Assembly (NCBI GenBank): GCA_016124945.1
Contig: WGMT01000027.1
Span: 104,638-168,637 of the forward strand
Direction of reading: 5' to 3'
DNA length: 64,000 bases
Source of the DNA: a bacterium
GTDB lineage: Bacteria > Chloroflexota > Anaerolineae > Caldilineales > Caldilineaceae
Position 1 is the stretch's first letter. Every line of letters begins with the position of its first letter. Of the stretch, positions 17,032-25,312 are shown piece after piece. Below the pieces are notes generated by a model. It was not told where the DNA came from. It was given only the letters and a program-made list of their open reading frames with translations, and ran no database searches. The position numbers and the translations under genes were made by a program.

Positions 17032-18264
17032 TTACCCACAACCACCACCTGTCGCCCCGCGTTTGGACTTGAGTTCGATCTTAGGCACATACTCCAACAC
17101 AAAATCATGTGGATCGGGTTCGGCGGCGGGTTGACGTGCGCCTAGGGCCATGTCGAAGGCGTAGCGCAGTTGATCGTCCCTACCTACAGCTAGGGTCCGT
17201 GTGAGCCTGAACTCGTCTTCACTGAAGACGGCCAACCAGTTGTTGACGCCGCCTTCAAGGATGTAGAGATTGGGAATGCTCTCGGCCACAAGATACTTCC
17301 ACGCTTCGGTGGCGGCGCTTTCGTCGTTGCTCATGGTCACAAAGACGGTGTTGTCCGGCTCCTCGCGCAAGGACGGCGCCAACGCCGGTAGTTCGTCCAG
17401 GGTGACATGGCGGGCGTCGAGGATGTGGAAGAGGTTGTAATCGGCCTCGGATCGCACATCAAGCATGACCACACGCAGATTGCGGTTGTGCAGCGTCTCT
17501 AGCAACTCAGCCGGGTGGATCTGCACCTGCCGCTCGGCCAGACGCACATCCTGCGCCGGCGCCAGCCAGGACCAGCGATCCGCATTGGTGGGTTGGCCGA
17601 TGAAGAGGATGGCCACAGAGGCCAGCACCAGTGTCCCCGCGGCGCCATAGCGCCACTTGGGCGCTTTGGACAGGTCCTGTTTGCCGATGATGCGTTCCAA
17701 CTGTTCGCCGCCCCAGAACATGAAGAGCGCCATCAGCACCACGCCCAGCACTACCCAGCCTGTCTCCACGCCAAAGAGATCGGGCAGGATGAAACGCCCC
17801 ATGTAAGACGAGTGCCAGAAGCCTTCGTAAAGCCCCACCGTCTCGCCAAAGAGGAAGATGCCGAAGAAGACGCCCAGAGCGAACATGATGCCGTCGAGCT
17901 TGCCTGTGGCCGCCGAAACCAGCGACGTGCCGGGGCAGAAACCGCCGACGATGAAGCCAGCGCCCATGATCAACCCGCCCACGATCCCCGGCCACAGGTA
18001 GGTGGGGTTCACCCAGATCAGATTGAAATCAAGCAGCCCCAGTGCCGTGCTGCCAAAGACGAGCACCATCGCCACAATGATGGCGGTGAACATTACCTTG
18101 AGCACCGTCAAATCCTTAAAGTAAAACTGCGCCGACAACTTCAAAGAATTGCCGAAGCCGGCGATTTCCAGCACATAGCCAAACGCAAACCCAATGGCCA
18201 GGTAGACCCAATAGGATCCCCAGTGGCCCATCAGTTCGGTGAGTTGGAGCGGGAAGGGTGTCAT
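17032..18264 (-). CDS. YeeE/YedE sulfur transporter with C-terminal rhodanese-like domain
   Basis: The 410-residue protein has about eight membrane helices in residues 15-225. The YeeE/YedE signature GGFCPGTSLVSAATGKLDG lies near residue 107. Family members import thiosulfate or related sulfur compounds through a Cys-lined path. From about residue 245 the sequence is a rhodanese-like domain (VVMLDVRSEADY ... YILEGGVNNW). Where the catalytic Cys should be, it reads VFVTMSNDES, with Met at position 311, so it cannot carry persulfide in the usual way. The C-terminus ends GATGGGCG. It is probably co-transcribed with the second YeeE/YedE gene upstream and linked to the cytochrome block. Confidence 0.85.
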   Translation of the reverse strand: MTPFPLQLTELMGHWGSYWVYLAIGFAFGYVLEIAGFGNSLKLSAQFYFKDLTVLKVMFTAIIVAMVLVFGSTALGLLDFNLIWVNPTYLWPGIVGGLIMGAGFIVGGFCPGTSLVSAATGKLDGIMFALGVFFGIFLFGETVGLYEGFWHSSYMGRFILPDLFGVETGWVVLGVVLMALFMFWGGEQLERIIGKQDLSKAPKWRYGAAGTLVLASVAILFIGQPTNADRWSWLAPAQDVRLAERQVQIHPAELLETLHNRNLRVVMLDVRSEADYNLFHILDARHVTLDELPALAPSLREEPDNTVFVTMSNDESAATEAWKYLVAESIPNLYILEGGVNNWLAVFSEDEFRLTRTLAVGRDDQLRYAFDMALGARQPAAEPDPHDFVLEYVPKIELKSKRGATGGGCG

Positions 18265-18285
18265 GTCAGGTGCCTCGTGTGTGGA

Positions 18286-18424
18286 GGTGATTGGTGATTA
18301 GTGATTGGTGATTGGGGGAAAGATCCGGATCAAGTGGATGATAGGATGATGAATCGCGTCATCCTATCATCTCGTCGTCATGTTTTTGCCCCAATCACCA
18401 GTCACCAGTTCCTAATCACCAATC
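18286..18424. repeat. Nested inverted repeat between the two YeeE/YedE genes
   Basis: An outer pair of GGTGATTGGTGATTAGTG-type arms (about 18286-18316 and 18388-18424, imperfect) encloses a perfect 13-bp pair GATGATAGGATGA at 18337-18349 and 18359-18371. It shares words with the elements at 7271-7429, 19130-19160 and 23376-23416. Confidence 0.8.
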
Positions 18425-18995
18425 AATTCCAGAGTTTCCGCAAAAAGTACGCCAGCGCATAGGCCCCGCCGAAGACGGCGAACATGAAGGCCCAACTCCC
18501 CACCGAAAGGACAGAGCCGCCGGTGAGCGCCTGCCCCGAAGTGCAGCCACGCGCCATGCGCGCACCGTAACCCATCAACGCGCCGCCGAGGAAAGCCATC
18601 AGCCAGCGCAAACGGACAGGCACACGCGGCCCCCGGTTGGTTTCAAAGCTGAGCCGCCCGTTCATCCAACCAGACGCAAAGCCGCCCATCACCGTGCCGA
18701 TGGTGAGGAAGACCACCCAACTGTCCAGTGGATTTTTGTCGCCGCCGGCCATGTCGAGCAGGTAGGGCGTGCGGTCCACATGATTGGGGGCGATGGCGTC
18801 TTCGACGACGACGAGCAGCCGGTTCATGCCGCCCGACGCCCCCAGCCCGTTGCCGGTGATGAAAAAGGCCAGAAACAGCACGATCCCCAGCAGAATCCCG
18901 GCGAAGTAGGGGTTCACATACTCCTTGGCCTCTCGCTGGGTCAGCGCACGTGTCCCTGAGCGAGCGGTGGATTGTGGTTCGATGTAGGTGGTCAT
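18423..18995 (-). CDS. YeeE/YedE family protein (second half-transporter)
   Basis: The 190-residue membrane protein has four or five helices and the YeeE signature RMARGCTSGQALTGGS near residue 155, with the conserved Cys. In many genomes YeeE/YedE occurs as two half-size or paired genes that together form a sulfur-compound importer. The partner is the gene at 17032-18264. AAGGAG six bases before the ATG supports the start. A run of GTTAGCAGTTGGCGGTTAGC direct repeats lies just upstream (19012-19045). Confidence 0.88.
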   Translation of the reverse strand: MTTYIEPQSTARSGTRALTQREAKEYVNPYFAGILLGIVLFLAFFITGNGLGASGGMNRLLVVVEDAIAPNHVDRTPYLLDMAGGDKNPLDSWVVFLTIGTVMGGFASGWMNGRLSFETNRGPRVPVRLRWLMAFLGGALMGYGARMARGCTSGQALTGGSVLSVGSWAFMFAVFGGAYALAYFLRKLWN

Positions 18996-19011
18996 GGAAG
19001 CTCCTTGGCCG

Positions 19012-19148
19012 TTAGCGGTTAGCAGTTGGCGGTTAGCAGTTAGTTCGTTAAGACCATTGAACGGTCACACAGTGTCGATTCGATAACATCATCCCATCAT
19101 CCCCATCATCGCATCATCATCTCGACACGATCTCCCCAATCACCAATC
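19012..19148. repeat. Short-word repeats upstream of the YeeE gene
   Basis: Direct GCGGTTAGCAGTTGGC-type words at 19012-19045, CATCATC words at 19085-19120 and a CCAATCACCAATCCCTAATC stretch near 19136-19156 that matches the arms of the elements at 7271 and 18286. Confidence 0.65.
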
Positions 19149-19149
19149 C

Positions 19150-21903
19150 CTAATCACCATTCACCGCCTTCACCTCCACCTGATCCCACCCATCGATCAT
19201 GGATCGGATCCCTGTGAGCGGTTTCGGGCCGGTGGTGGTGAGGTAGACGTGTAGGACGATGAAGGACGAGAAAAGCCAGGCGATCAGGGTGTGGAAGGGG
19301 GCCAGGTAGACGAGACCACCCAACTGCGCAGCGACGCCGGGCCAGTGCTGTGCACCCCACATGAGGATGCCGGTGATCACTTGCAGTGGCAGCAACACAT
19401 TGAGGATGGCCAGGTAGGTCACCTGTTGCAGCGGGTTGAACTTGCGCCGTTCGCTCTTCTCGAAGGGATGTTCTTCGCCGCGGAAGATGCCGCTCAGGTA
19501 GAACTTGGCCTGTACGAACATGTCGTTGAAGAATCCTTGCGGCTGGGGCAGGAACTTCTGAATTTCGCCGCTGGCAAAGTGATAGAAAGCCGCCATCGCC
19601 GCGTTGATCAACAGGATCGCGGCCAGCACGTTGTGCACCTGCACCATGTAGGCAAAACTGAAAATACCCAGCTTGTCGGGTTTGTGGATGATGAGACCGG
19701 TGAGCAGCAGCCCCAGGATCACGGCGGTCTGCATCCAGTGCCAGAAGCGCTCGTAGACGGTGTACATGTAGACTTCGCGCAGTTCCGGGTGCTGATGCGC
19801 ATAACGACGACCGGCCACAAAACGCAGCCCACCATGCGCGGTGACACCCAACAGCGTGCCCACAAAGAGGACGATCCCCGCCCAATCCACCCACCACACA
19901 CTGTCGTGGCCGAGGATGTACAGACCGGCGGGATCGAGATCGGCTTCCGGCTTCGGCGAGTACAAGAGTGCGCCGCGCTCGTCCACGAAGAGCGAACCAG
20001 GCGTCTGCACCGAACCATCGCTGACAAAGGTAGGCGTCACCCCGCCGGGGACGCGGTTGGAAATGGGCATGGCCTGCGCAATCAGCGAATCTTCGCTGTG
20101 ACAGGTGGCGCATGAGCGCGTGGCCCACTCGCCGGTGACGACGTTGTGGTTGATGCTGTAGGGCTGCACTTGACCATCGATGCGCGGGTTGTCCAGTCCT
20201 TGCGCGGACAGGTTGGCGGCGATCAGCGTTTCTTTGGCCTCGCTGTCGATGACAAGTTCAGTCTCGTCGAGCAGACTGTCGGCGTTGGCGTCGAAGGCGG
20301 CAAGGACGTCGGCGCGGTAGGCGCTGTTGCTCAGCCACGCCGCCTCCAAATTGCGCAACGGCACAGGGCGGGCCGGTTCGCCGTAGATCCAATACCACGA
20401 GGCGATGAGGTTGTGCGGGGCCAGCGACGTGCCGCCCTCGCCGTTGCTACGTGGCAGCAGCGTGGGCGTGTAGCCGGTGATCAGCGTCTCCTCTTCGCCG
20501 CGACATTCGGTAGCCGGAGAACCGTCAAGTTGGAGGACGGTCCAGTCGACAGCCTGCTGCGCCGGGGCGTGCAGTTCGGGGATATGACAGCTTTCGCAGC
20601 TCACCGTCTGCATATGACGGTCTTTGTAGGGCAGCCAGTTGTGGTTGTCCGCCACGCTGTGACACGATTCGCAGCGGCGCACCGTGTTGTCAAATTCTGG
20701 GGCCAGACTGCTCTGGGCGCTCTGCCCTTTGGCGAATTCGTGGATGGGGCGGTAGAGATATTCGCCGAGGTCGATGCGCCGCGGATCGAAGAGCAGGTGA
20801 TCGGGCTTGCTTTCAGGATCTTCCTGGTAGTAGACGGGGTTGTTCACCGAATAGTGGCACTCGGTACAGGATACGACGCGTTCGGCATGGACGTCCCAGG
20901 CCAGTGACAGCGCGTTTTTGTCTTCCAAATTGACGCCGGAATTGGACAGCCGCTGCGGTGAGTAGACCTGCCCGGTGGTGGCGGTGCTCCAGCCGTTGTC
21001 TTCACAGTCGTCGAGGACGAGCGGCACCCGGTTGTTCATGTGGACTTCGCCGTGACATTGGCCGCAGCTTTCGCTGGTGGGGTCTTGCACCGAGACAAAG
21101 GACGGCAGCAGGTTGCCTTCGCCGTCAAAAGCGTCGGCGTTCCAGATGGGCGCGTCTACGGTGCCGCTGAGGATGCCCGTATCGAGCAAGGTGACGGTGT
21201 TGGCCCAGCCGAAATTGCCCGCGGCTAGCGCGGCGATGCGAGCGTCGTTGTTGGGGTCGGCCAGGTGACAGAGGAAACAATTCATCTCGACCACGCCCGA
21301 TGTGTTCCAGTCCCAGGCGCTGCGTTCGCCGGTGACGGGGTCGACGAGGCTGCTTTCGGGATTGGCGGCGTCGGCGGGCAGATCGAGTAACGGTGTGCCG
21401 TCCCGACTGGTCATCGCCGGGCCGCCACCCACATGACGCGCGCCCAGCGTCTTGATCCACTCCGCGGTGGTCAGGTCCACAATTTCATCAGACGCGGGCG
21501 AAAGGTAACGGTAGATCAGCGGGTTCCACTTGCCGAAGGCGCCGGGGCTGCTGTCCCAAGAGTTGCCACCGGCGTTGTTATCGGCCACTGCGCCGGGATC
21601 GGTGAAGTCGCTCAGCCCCAGGTCGGCGTGGAAGCTGTGTTCGGCGATGAAGGCGGTGTCGTGGCATGCGCCACAGGTGCGCAGGGTAGAAACCGGCATC
21701 CCCGAGTCGAGGACGTTGTTGCCGTCGGCGTCCAACAGCGCGAAGACGGGGTGCAGCGGCGATGCGGAGCGCAACGCCGTGGGGGTGTCGTCCCCTGTCT
21801 GTCCCTGCGCGACGGCAAAGGCAAATCCCAGCGCCAGGAGGGCGAAGGCCAGCGGCACAATCCAACGGGAAAGGTGGATACGGGTCATTATTCTGTCTTT
21901 CAT
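19150..21903 (-). CDS. Heptaheme cytochrome c fused to cytochrome b membrane domain
   Basis: This 917-residue protein has a signal peptide and seven CxxCH heme sites in the first ~620 residues: CGACH, CFLCH, CGQCH, CTECH, CESCH twice, and CATCH. EF-hand-like loops DADGNNVLD and DANADSLLDETE are also present. The last ~250 residues form a formate-dehydrogenase-gamma/cytochrome b561-like domain with YERFWHWMQ, VHNVLAAI and HVYLTTTG, whose His residues would hold b hemes. This is a way to pass electrons between quinone in the membrane and c hemes outside. The start overlaps the stop of the octaheme cytochrome gene by four bases (ATGA), so the two are translationally coupled and probably form one complex. 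Confidence 0.85.
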   Translation of the reverse strand: MKDRIMTRIHLSRWIVPLAFALLALGFAFAVAQGQTGDDTPTALRSASPLHPVFALLDADGNNVLDSGMPVSTLRTCGACHDTAFIAEHSFHADLGLSDFTDPGAVADNNAGGNSWDSSPGAFGKWNPLIYRYLSPASDEIVDLTTAEWIKTLGARHVGGGPAMTSRDGTPLLDLPADAANPESSLVDPVTGERSAWDWNTSGVVEMNCFLCHLADPNNDARIAALAAGNFGWANTVTLLDTGILSGTVDAPIWNADAFDGEGNLLPSFVSVQDPTSESCGQCHGEVHMNNRVPLVLDDCEDNGWSTATTGQVYSPQRLSNSGVNLEDKNALSLAWDVHAERVVSCTECHYSVNNPVYYQEDPESKPDHLLFDPRRIDLGEYLYRPIHEFAKGQSAQSSLAPEFDNTVRRCESCHSVADNHNWLPYKDRHMQTVSCESCHIPELHAPAQQAVDWTVLQLDGSPATECRGEEETLITGYTPTLLPRSNGEGGTSLAPHNLIASWYWIYGEPARPVPLRNLEAAWLSNSAYRADVLAAFDANADSLLDETELVIDSEAKETLIAANLSAQGLDNPRIDGQVQPYSINHNVVTGEWATRSCATCHSEDSLIAQAMPISNRVPGGVTPTFVSDGSVQTPGSLFVDERGALLYSPKPEADLDPAGLYILGHDSVWWVDWAGIVLFVGTLLGVTAHGGLRFVAGRRYAHQHPELREVYMYTVYERFWHWMQTAVILGLLLTGLIIHKPDKLGIFSFAYMVQVHNVLAAILLINAAMAAFYHFASGEIQKFLPQPQGFFNDMFVQAKFYLSGIFRGEEHPFEKSERRKFNPLQQVTYLAILNVLLPLQVITGILMWGAQHWPGVAAQLGGLVYLAPFHTLIAWLFSSFIVLHVYLTTTGPKPLTGIRSMIDGWDQVEVKAVNGD

Positions 21904-23339
21904 TCGGCGCTCCCCTCAACTTTGCGTCCACCCCAGCGCATGGGATCGCCGTCATAACCCAGTGTTTCCCAATCCATGCGGCTGTTTTCGCCGTGGCAAT
22001 CGTCACATTGCAATGCCTGCTCGCCGGGGACGACCATGTGGGAGAGGTTCCAGTACATGTCGGTGGGGGCGAAACCGTATTCGCCGCTGTACTCCATGCC
22101 CACGGTTTCGGAGCCGCTACGCAGCGCACTGTCCCAGTCGAAGGTGGTCCAGTAGCCGTCGGGGCCGGCGGTGTTGGGCTGAAGCAGGTAGTTGAAGACG
22201 CTGTCGTACGGTTGCAGCGCCCGATGCACTTTGAAGGGCCAGATCTTCGATTCGGCGTCGTTGATGCTGCCCAGTGGTTCGTTCAAGGGCGTCGACTGTG
22301 CGGGATCGATGACATCGCCCAGGATGTAGCGATCTACCAGGCCGTTGTGCCACATGTACTCGGGGATGAACTCGTCTTCGTAGACAAAGCTGCCTTTGAT
22401 CTTGAGGTAGCTGTGTGGATCCTCGGGAATGTCCTGGCCGGCGGTGGACCAATCCCAGTGCATCTTGGTGGCCTCACGCACCGCGCCTTCGGGGATGTGA
22501 CAGGTCTGGCAGGCAACGCTGTCGGTGTGGGCGTTGATGCGTTCGTCTTCGTGCACTTCGCCGGTGTGACAGTCGGAGCAGTAGAGCTGATTCTCATTGT
22601 CCACGCTGACGGAAATGGCGCGCCCGCTGATCTGGTGATCGGTGGCCTGGTGACAGGTGACGCAGGTGAAGTCGAAGCGGCCCATGTGCACGTCCAGCGA
22701 TTCGGGTGGGTTGAGCAGAGACTGGTCGAGGTCGCCATGTTTCACGGCGTTGCCGCCGCCACCGTTGAAGTGACAGCTTCCGCAGTTGTCGCGTGTGGGC
22801 ATGGCCACACTCTGCGCCGCCGCCAGCAGATCAACACTGGTGGCGGGCAGGCCGGCCTTGCTCTTGACATACTGGCCGGACTGGTCGTGACAGACGAGAC
22901 AATCCACATTTTCGGTGGCCTCGAAGTCAAAGTCGGCACTGTCCCAGCCGTAGCCGGTATGACAGCTTGTGCAACTGGCCCAGTTGGATTGGATGCCGAT
23001 GCAGTAGTTGTTGATGGAGGTCTTCTTGCCGGTGGCGATGGGTTCGTCGCGGCCTTCGAGCAGCACCGGATCGCTCTCCCACGTCCAATGGGATGTGGCC
23101 ATCACCTCATGCGCGGCATCGGTATGACATTCCAGGCAGGCTTTGGTCACATCCGATCCACTCTCGAAGGGGCCGGTCATCAGGTCAGCGTGGTTGGTGT
23201 GTGGAGCAGGTGTGGGCACCCCCGCCCACGGATCGTGATCCGGCGGCGCTTCTGCCGTGGCAAAGGTCCACACAGGGATCAGGATCAGCGCCGCCGTCAC
23301 AACCAGGCCGACGATCCAGGTGTATTTGAAGTCGCGCAT
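21900..23339 (-). CDS. Octaheme c-type cytochrome, tetrathionate reductase family
   Basis: The 479-residue protein has an N-terminal anchor helix (about 9-27) and eight CxxCH motifs: CLECH, CTSCH, CLVCH, CGSCH, CVTCH, CSDCH, CQTCH and CDDCH. The KTSINNYCIGIQ stretch before the second heme and the late MVVPGEQALQCDDCHG are characteristic of the OTR family first described in Shewanella. Those enzymes reduce tetrathionate, nitrite or hydroxylamine in vitro; the true substrate is often unclear. With YeeE/YedE transporters nearby, a sulfur oxyanion is the likely substrate. It is the first gene of the operon with the heptaheme-b fusion. Confidence 0.88.
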   Translation of the reverse strand: MRDFKYTWIVGLVVTAALILIPVWTFATAEAPPDHDPWAGVPTPAPHTNHADLMTGPFESGSDVTKACLECHTDAAHEVMATSHWTWESDPVLLEGRDEPIATGKKTSINNYCIGIQSNWASCTSCHTGYGWDSADFDFEATENVDCLVCHDQSGQYVKSKAGLPATSVDLLAAAQSVAMPTRDNCGSCHFNGGGGNAVKHGDLDQSLLNPPESLDVHMGRFDFTCVTCHQATDHQISGRAISVSVDNENQLYCSDCHTGEVHEDERINAHTDSVACQTCHIPEGAVREATKMHWDWSTAGQDIPEDPHSYLKIKGSFVYEDEFIPEYMWHNGLVDRYILGDVIDPAQSTPLNEPLGSINDAESKIWPFKVHRALQPYDSVFNYLLQPNTAGPDGYWTTFDWDSALRSGSETVGMEYSGEYGFAPTDMYWNLSHMVVPGEQALQCDDCHGENSRMDWETLGYDGDPMRWGGRKVEGSAE

Positions 23340-23375
23340 AGGAAATCGCTTTTCCGGTTGAGGTTTTGAGGAGAT

Positions 23376-23416
23376 GATGATGGGATGATGCTCACCAAAG
23401 CCATCATCCTATCATC
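23376..23416. repeat. Inverted repeat GATGATGGGATGATG
   Basis: Arms 23376-23390 and 23402-23416, with one mismatch. Same words as the inner hairpin at 18337-18371. Confidence 0.75.
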
Positions 23417-23431
23417 ATGCCATTGATAGTA

Positions 23432-23460
23432 CATTGCACTCTATAATTTATAGTGTAATG
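23432..23460 (-). promoter_or_regulatory. Operator-like 29-bp palindrome upstream of the octaheme operon
   Basis: CATTGCACT and AGTGTAATG flank an AT-rich centre in near-perfect dyad symmetry (three mismatched pairs), about 95-120 bases upstream of the octaheme cytochrome start. It also contains TATAAT-like sequence. A site of this size and place suits a dimeric regulator, for example of the CRP/FNR or GntR type. The regulator is unknown. Confidence 0.5.
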
Positions 23461-23630
23461 GAAAAAAGAGTACGTCTTCTCTGGCAAAGGATGAGTTTTG
23501 TACCTGGACAGCGCGGTAGGAAAGTGATGGGGATTTGTGGAGAGGGTGTGTCGGGAAAAGTTTGATTAGGGTGCGTGATACGTGATTCGTGATTCGTGGT
23601 GCGTGGGTAGAGGACGTAGTTCTCATTTCC

Positions 23631-23732
23631 GTAGCTGCACGCTATCAGCGTGCGGTTTGTACTTGACGAATTCACGTCCATTGGAACGTGATCTCGTCTA
23701 CAAAGAACCGCACGCTGATAGCGTGCAGCTAC
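23631..23732. repeat. Perfect 27-bp inverted repeat with internal hairpins
   Basis: Arms at 23631-23657 and 23706-23732 are perfect reverse complements. Each arm contains its own hairpin (GCACGCT-ATC-AGCGTGC), so the DNA could form a cruciform. The stem matches one in the hairpin array at 8698-8840. Flanking runs of CGTGATTCGTGATTCGTG (about 23573-23600) and GGATCACGGATCACGG (about 23758-23775) add an outer imperfect pair. Confidence 0.92.
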
Positions 23733-23791
23733 GATTGACCCAATCCTAGCTCTATCCACGGATCACGGATCACGGATTACGCATCACAAAT

Positions 23792-25288
23792 TTAGTCAGC
23801 CGCAACCAATGTCGCTTGGCGATTCTGCGTCATCGCCGCGATCACCTGCTTTGCCGTCTCCTGCGATTGGTGCACACAGTCGGGGACGCCGATGCCGCGG
23901 TAGGGGCTGCCGGTGACGTAAATTCCATCGGGCAGGGCGGCTTCGATGGCGTCGACGCGCTGAATGTGTTCCACGTCGTACTGGGGATTGGAGCGGGGCC
24001 AGCGGTAGATTTTGTGGAAGAGCGGTTCGGCTTCGACGCCAGTCATCTGCTTCAATTCGGCGCGCACACGGCGTAGGATCTCTTCATCGTCAAGATCCAT
24101 CATGTGTGGGCTGCGTGATCCGCCGAAAAAGAGCCGAGCCAACACGTGATCCTCGGGGGCGCGGCGGTTGAACTTGGTGGAACTCCAGGTGATGGCGTTG
24201 ACATCACGCGCCTCGCTGCGGGGGACGACAATGCCGAAGCCAGGGTATTTGTCGGGCACGTCCTGGCGGCGGAAGGCCAGCGAAATCGTCCCTGTGCTCA
24301 CGTAGCGGATGCCGTTGAGCAGTTTGGCCGAACGGGGTGCGAGATCGTCGAGCAGATCCGCAGCGACAAAAGCAGGCGTCGCCAGGATCACGCTGCGTGC
24401 TGTGATTTGCGAGCCGTCGCTAAGGTTGAGCCGATAGCCTGCGTTGATCGGCATGATCGACGAGACGCCGGTGCGCAGGCGCAGGTCGCCGGTCAACTGC
24501 GCCGTCAGCGCGTCGATCAGCGAATTCATGCCGTCGTTAAGCGACATGAAGACAGAGGTGGGTTTGCGTCCTGGTTGGGCGGCGGCTTCTGCCTTGGCTT
24601 TTGCCTTGGCCTGATCCGCGCTTTTCTTCGACGCCAACATGCCTTTGATCAGGCTGCCATGCGTCTCTTCAATGGTGCGGAAGCGGGGGAAGGTGGCGAG
24701 CAGGCTCTGCTTTTCGGCCTCGGCGTTGTAAATGCCCGACATGAGCGGTTCGGCGATCTTGTCCAGCGCTTCGCTGCCCAGGCGGCGCTGGACAAATTCG
24801 GCCAGGGTTTCGTCTTTGCCGTCGCGTTTGGCCGGGATGAAGAGATCCAATCCCATGCGCAGCTTGCCCAGCGGCGAAATCAACGGTGACAGGGCAAAGG
24901 GCATAAATTTGGTGGGGATGATCATGAGCACGCCGTCGGGCAGAGGCGTGGGCTTGCCGTTGTTGAGGACGTAGGTCTTGCGCTGGTCGTCGTTGGTGGG
25001 GAGCAGTTCGTCGCCCAGCCCCAATTCACGCGCCAGCGCCATTGCCCACGGCTTTTGGGTGATGAACGAATCTGGGCCGCCTTCCACCACAAATGGCCCG
25101 TCGCCGAAACCGTCCACGTTATCGGTTTGAATTTTGCCGCCCCAGCGATCCCCCCGCTCCAACAGTGCATAAGACAACTTGGGATCGCCCTTCTGCACAT
25201 ACCACGCCGTGCTCAGCCCACTGATCCCACCGCCGATGACGGCAACGTCAAACGTGTTGCTTGCTGCGTGTTGTGTGTTGGTTGACAT
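23792..25288 (-). CDS. hemG: Protoporphyrinogen/coproporphyrinogen III oxidase
   Basis: This 498-residue FAD enzyme starts with the dinucleotide-binding loop VAVIGGGISGLSTAW and ends with the second FAD-contact segment IYVTGSPYRGIGVPDCVHQ. GGPDSFITQKPWA and LMSGIYNAEAEKQSLLATFPRF are characteristic of the oxygen-dependent protoporphyrinogen oxidase family (also named hemY). The reaction is six-electron oxidation of a porphyrinogen late in heme synthesis. A Lys/Ala-rich insertion lies near residues 215-240. The next gene upstream on the same strand is an AhbD/NirJ-like radical SAM protein, and multiheme cytochromes lie downstream. Confidence 0.88.
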   Translation of the reverse strand: MSTNTQHAASNTFDVAVIGGGISGLSTAWYVQKGDPKLSYALLERGDRWGGKIQTDNVDGFGDGPFVVEGGPDSFITQKPWAMALARELGLGDELLPTNDDQRKTYVLNNGKPTPLPDGVLMIIPTKFMPFALSPLISPLGKLRMGLDLFIPAKRDGKDETLAEFVQRRLGSEALDKIAEPLMSGIYNAEAEKQSLLATFPRFRTIEETHGSLIKGMLASKKSADQAKAKAKAEAAAQPGRKPTSVFMSLNDGMNSLIDALTAQLTGDLRLRTGVSSIMPINAGYRLNLSDGSQITARSVILATPAFVAADLLDDLAPRSAKLLNGIRYVSTGTISLAFRRQDVPDKYPGFGIVVPRSEARDVNAITWSSTKFNRRAPEDHVLARLFFGGSRSPHMMDLDDEEILRRVRAELKQMTGVEAEPLFHKIYRWPRSNPQYDVEHIQRVDAIEAALPDGIYVTGSPYRGIGVPDCVHQSQETAKQVIAAMTQNRQATLVAAD

Positions 25289-25312
25289 GTTGGGTGTGTT
25301 CGCTTTCTCCCA

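Noticed and set aside
21762..23369. Long plus-strand open frame over the octaheme cytochrome
   Set aside because: Antisense shadow: the minus-strand frame has eight CxxCH motifs and a signal anchor, the plus frame has no motif.
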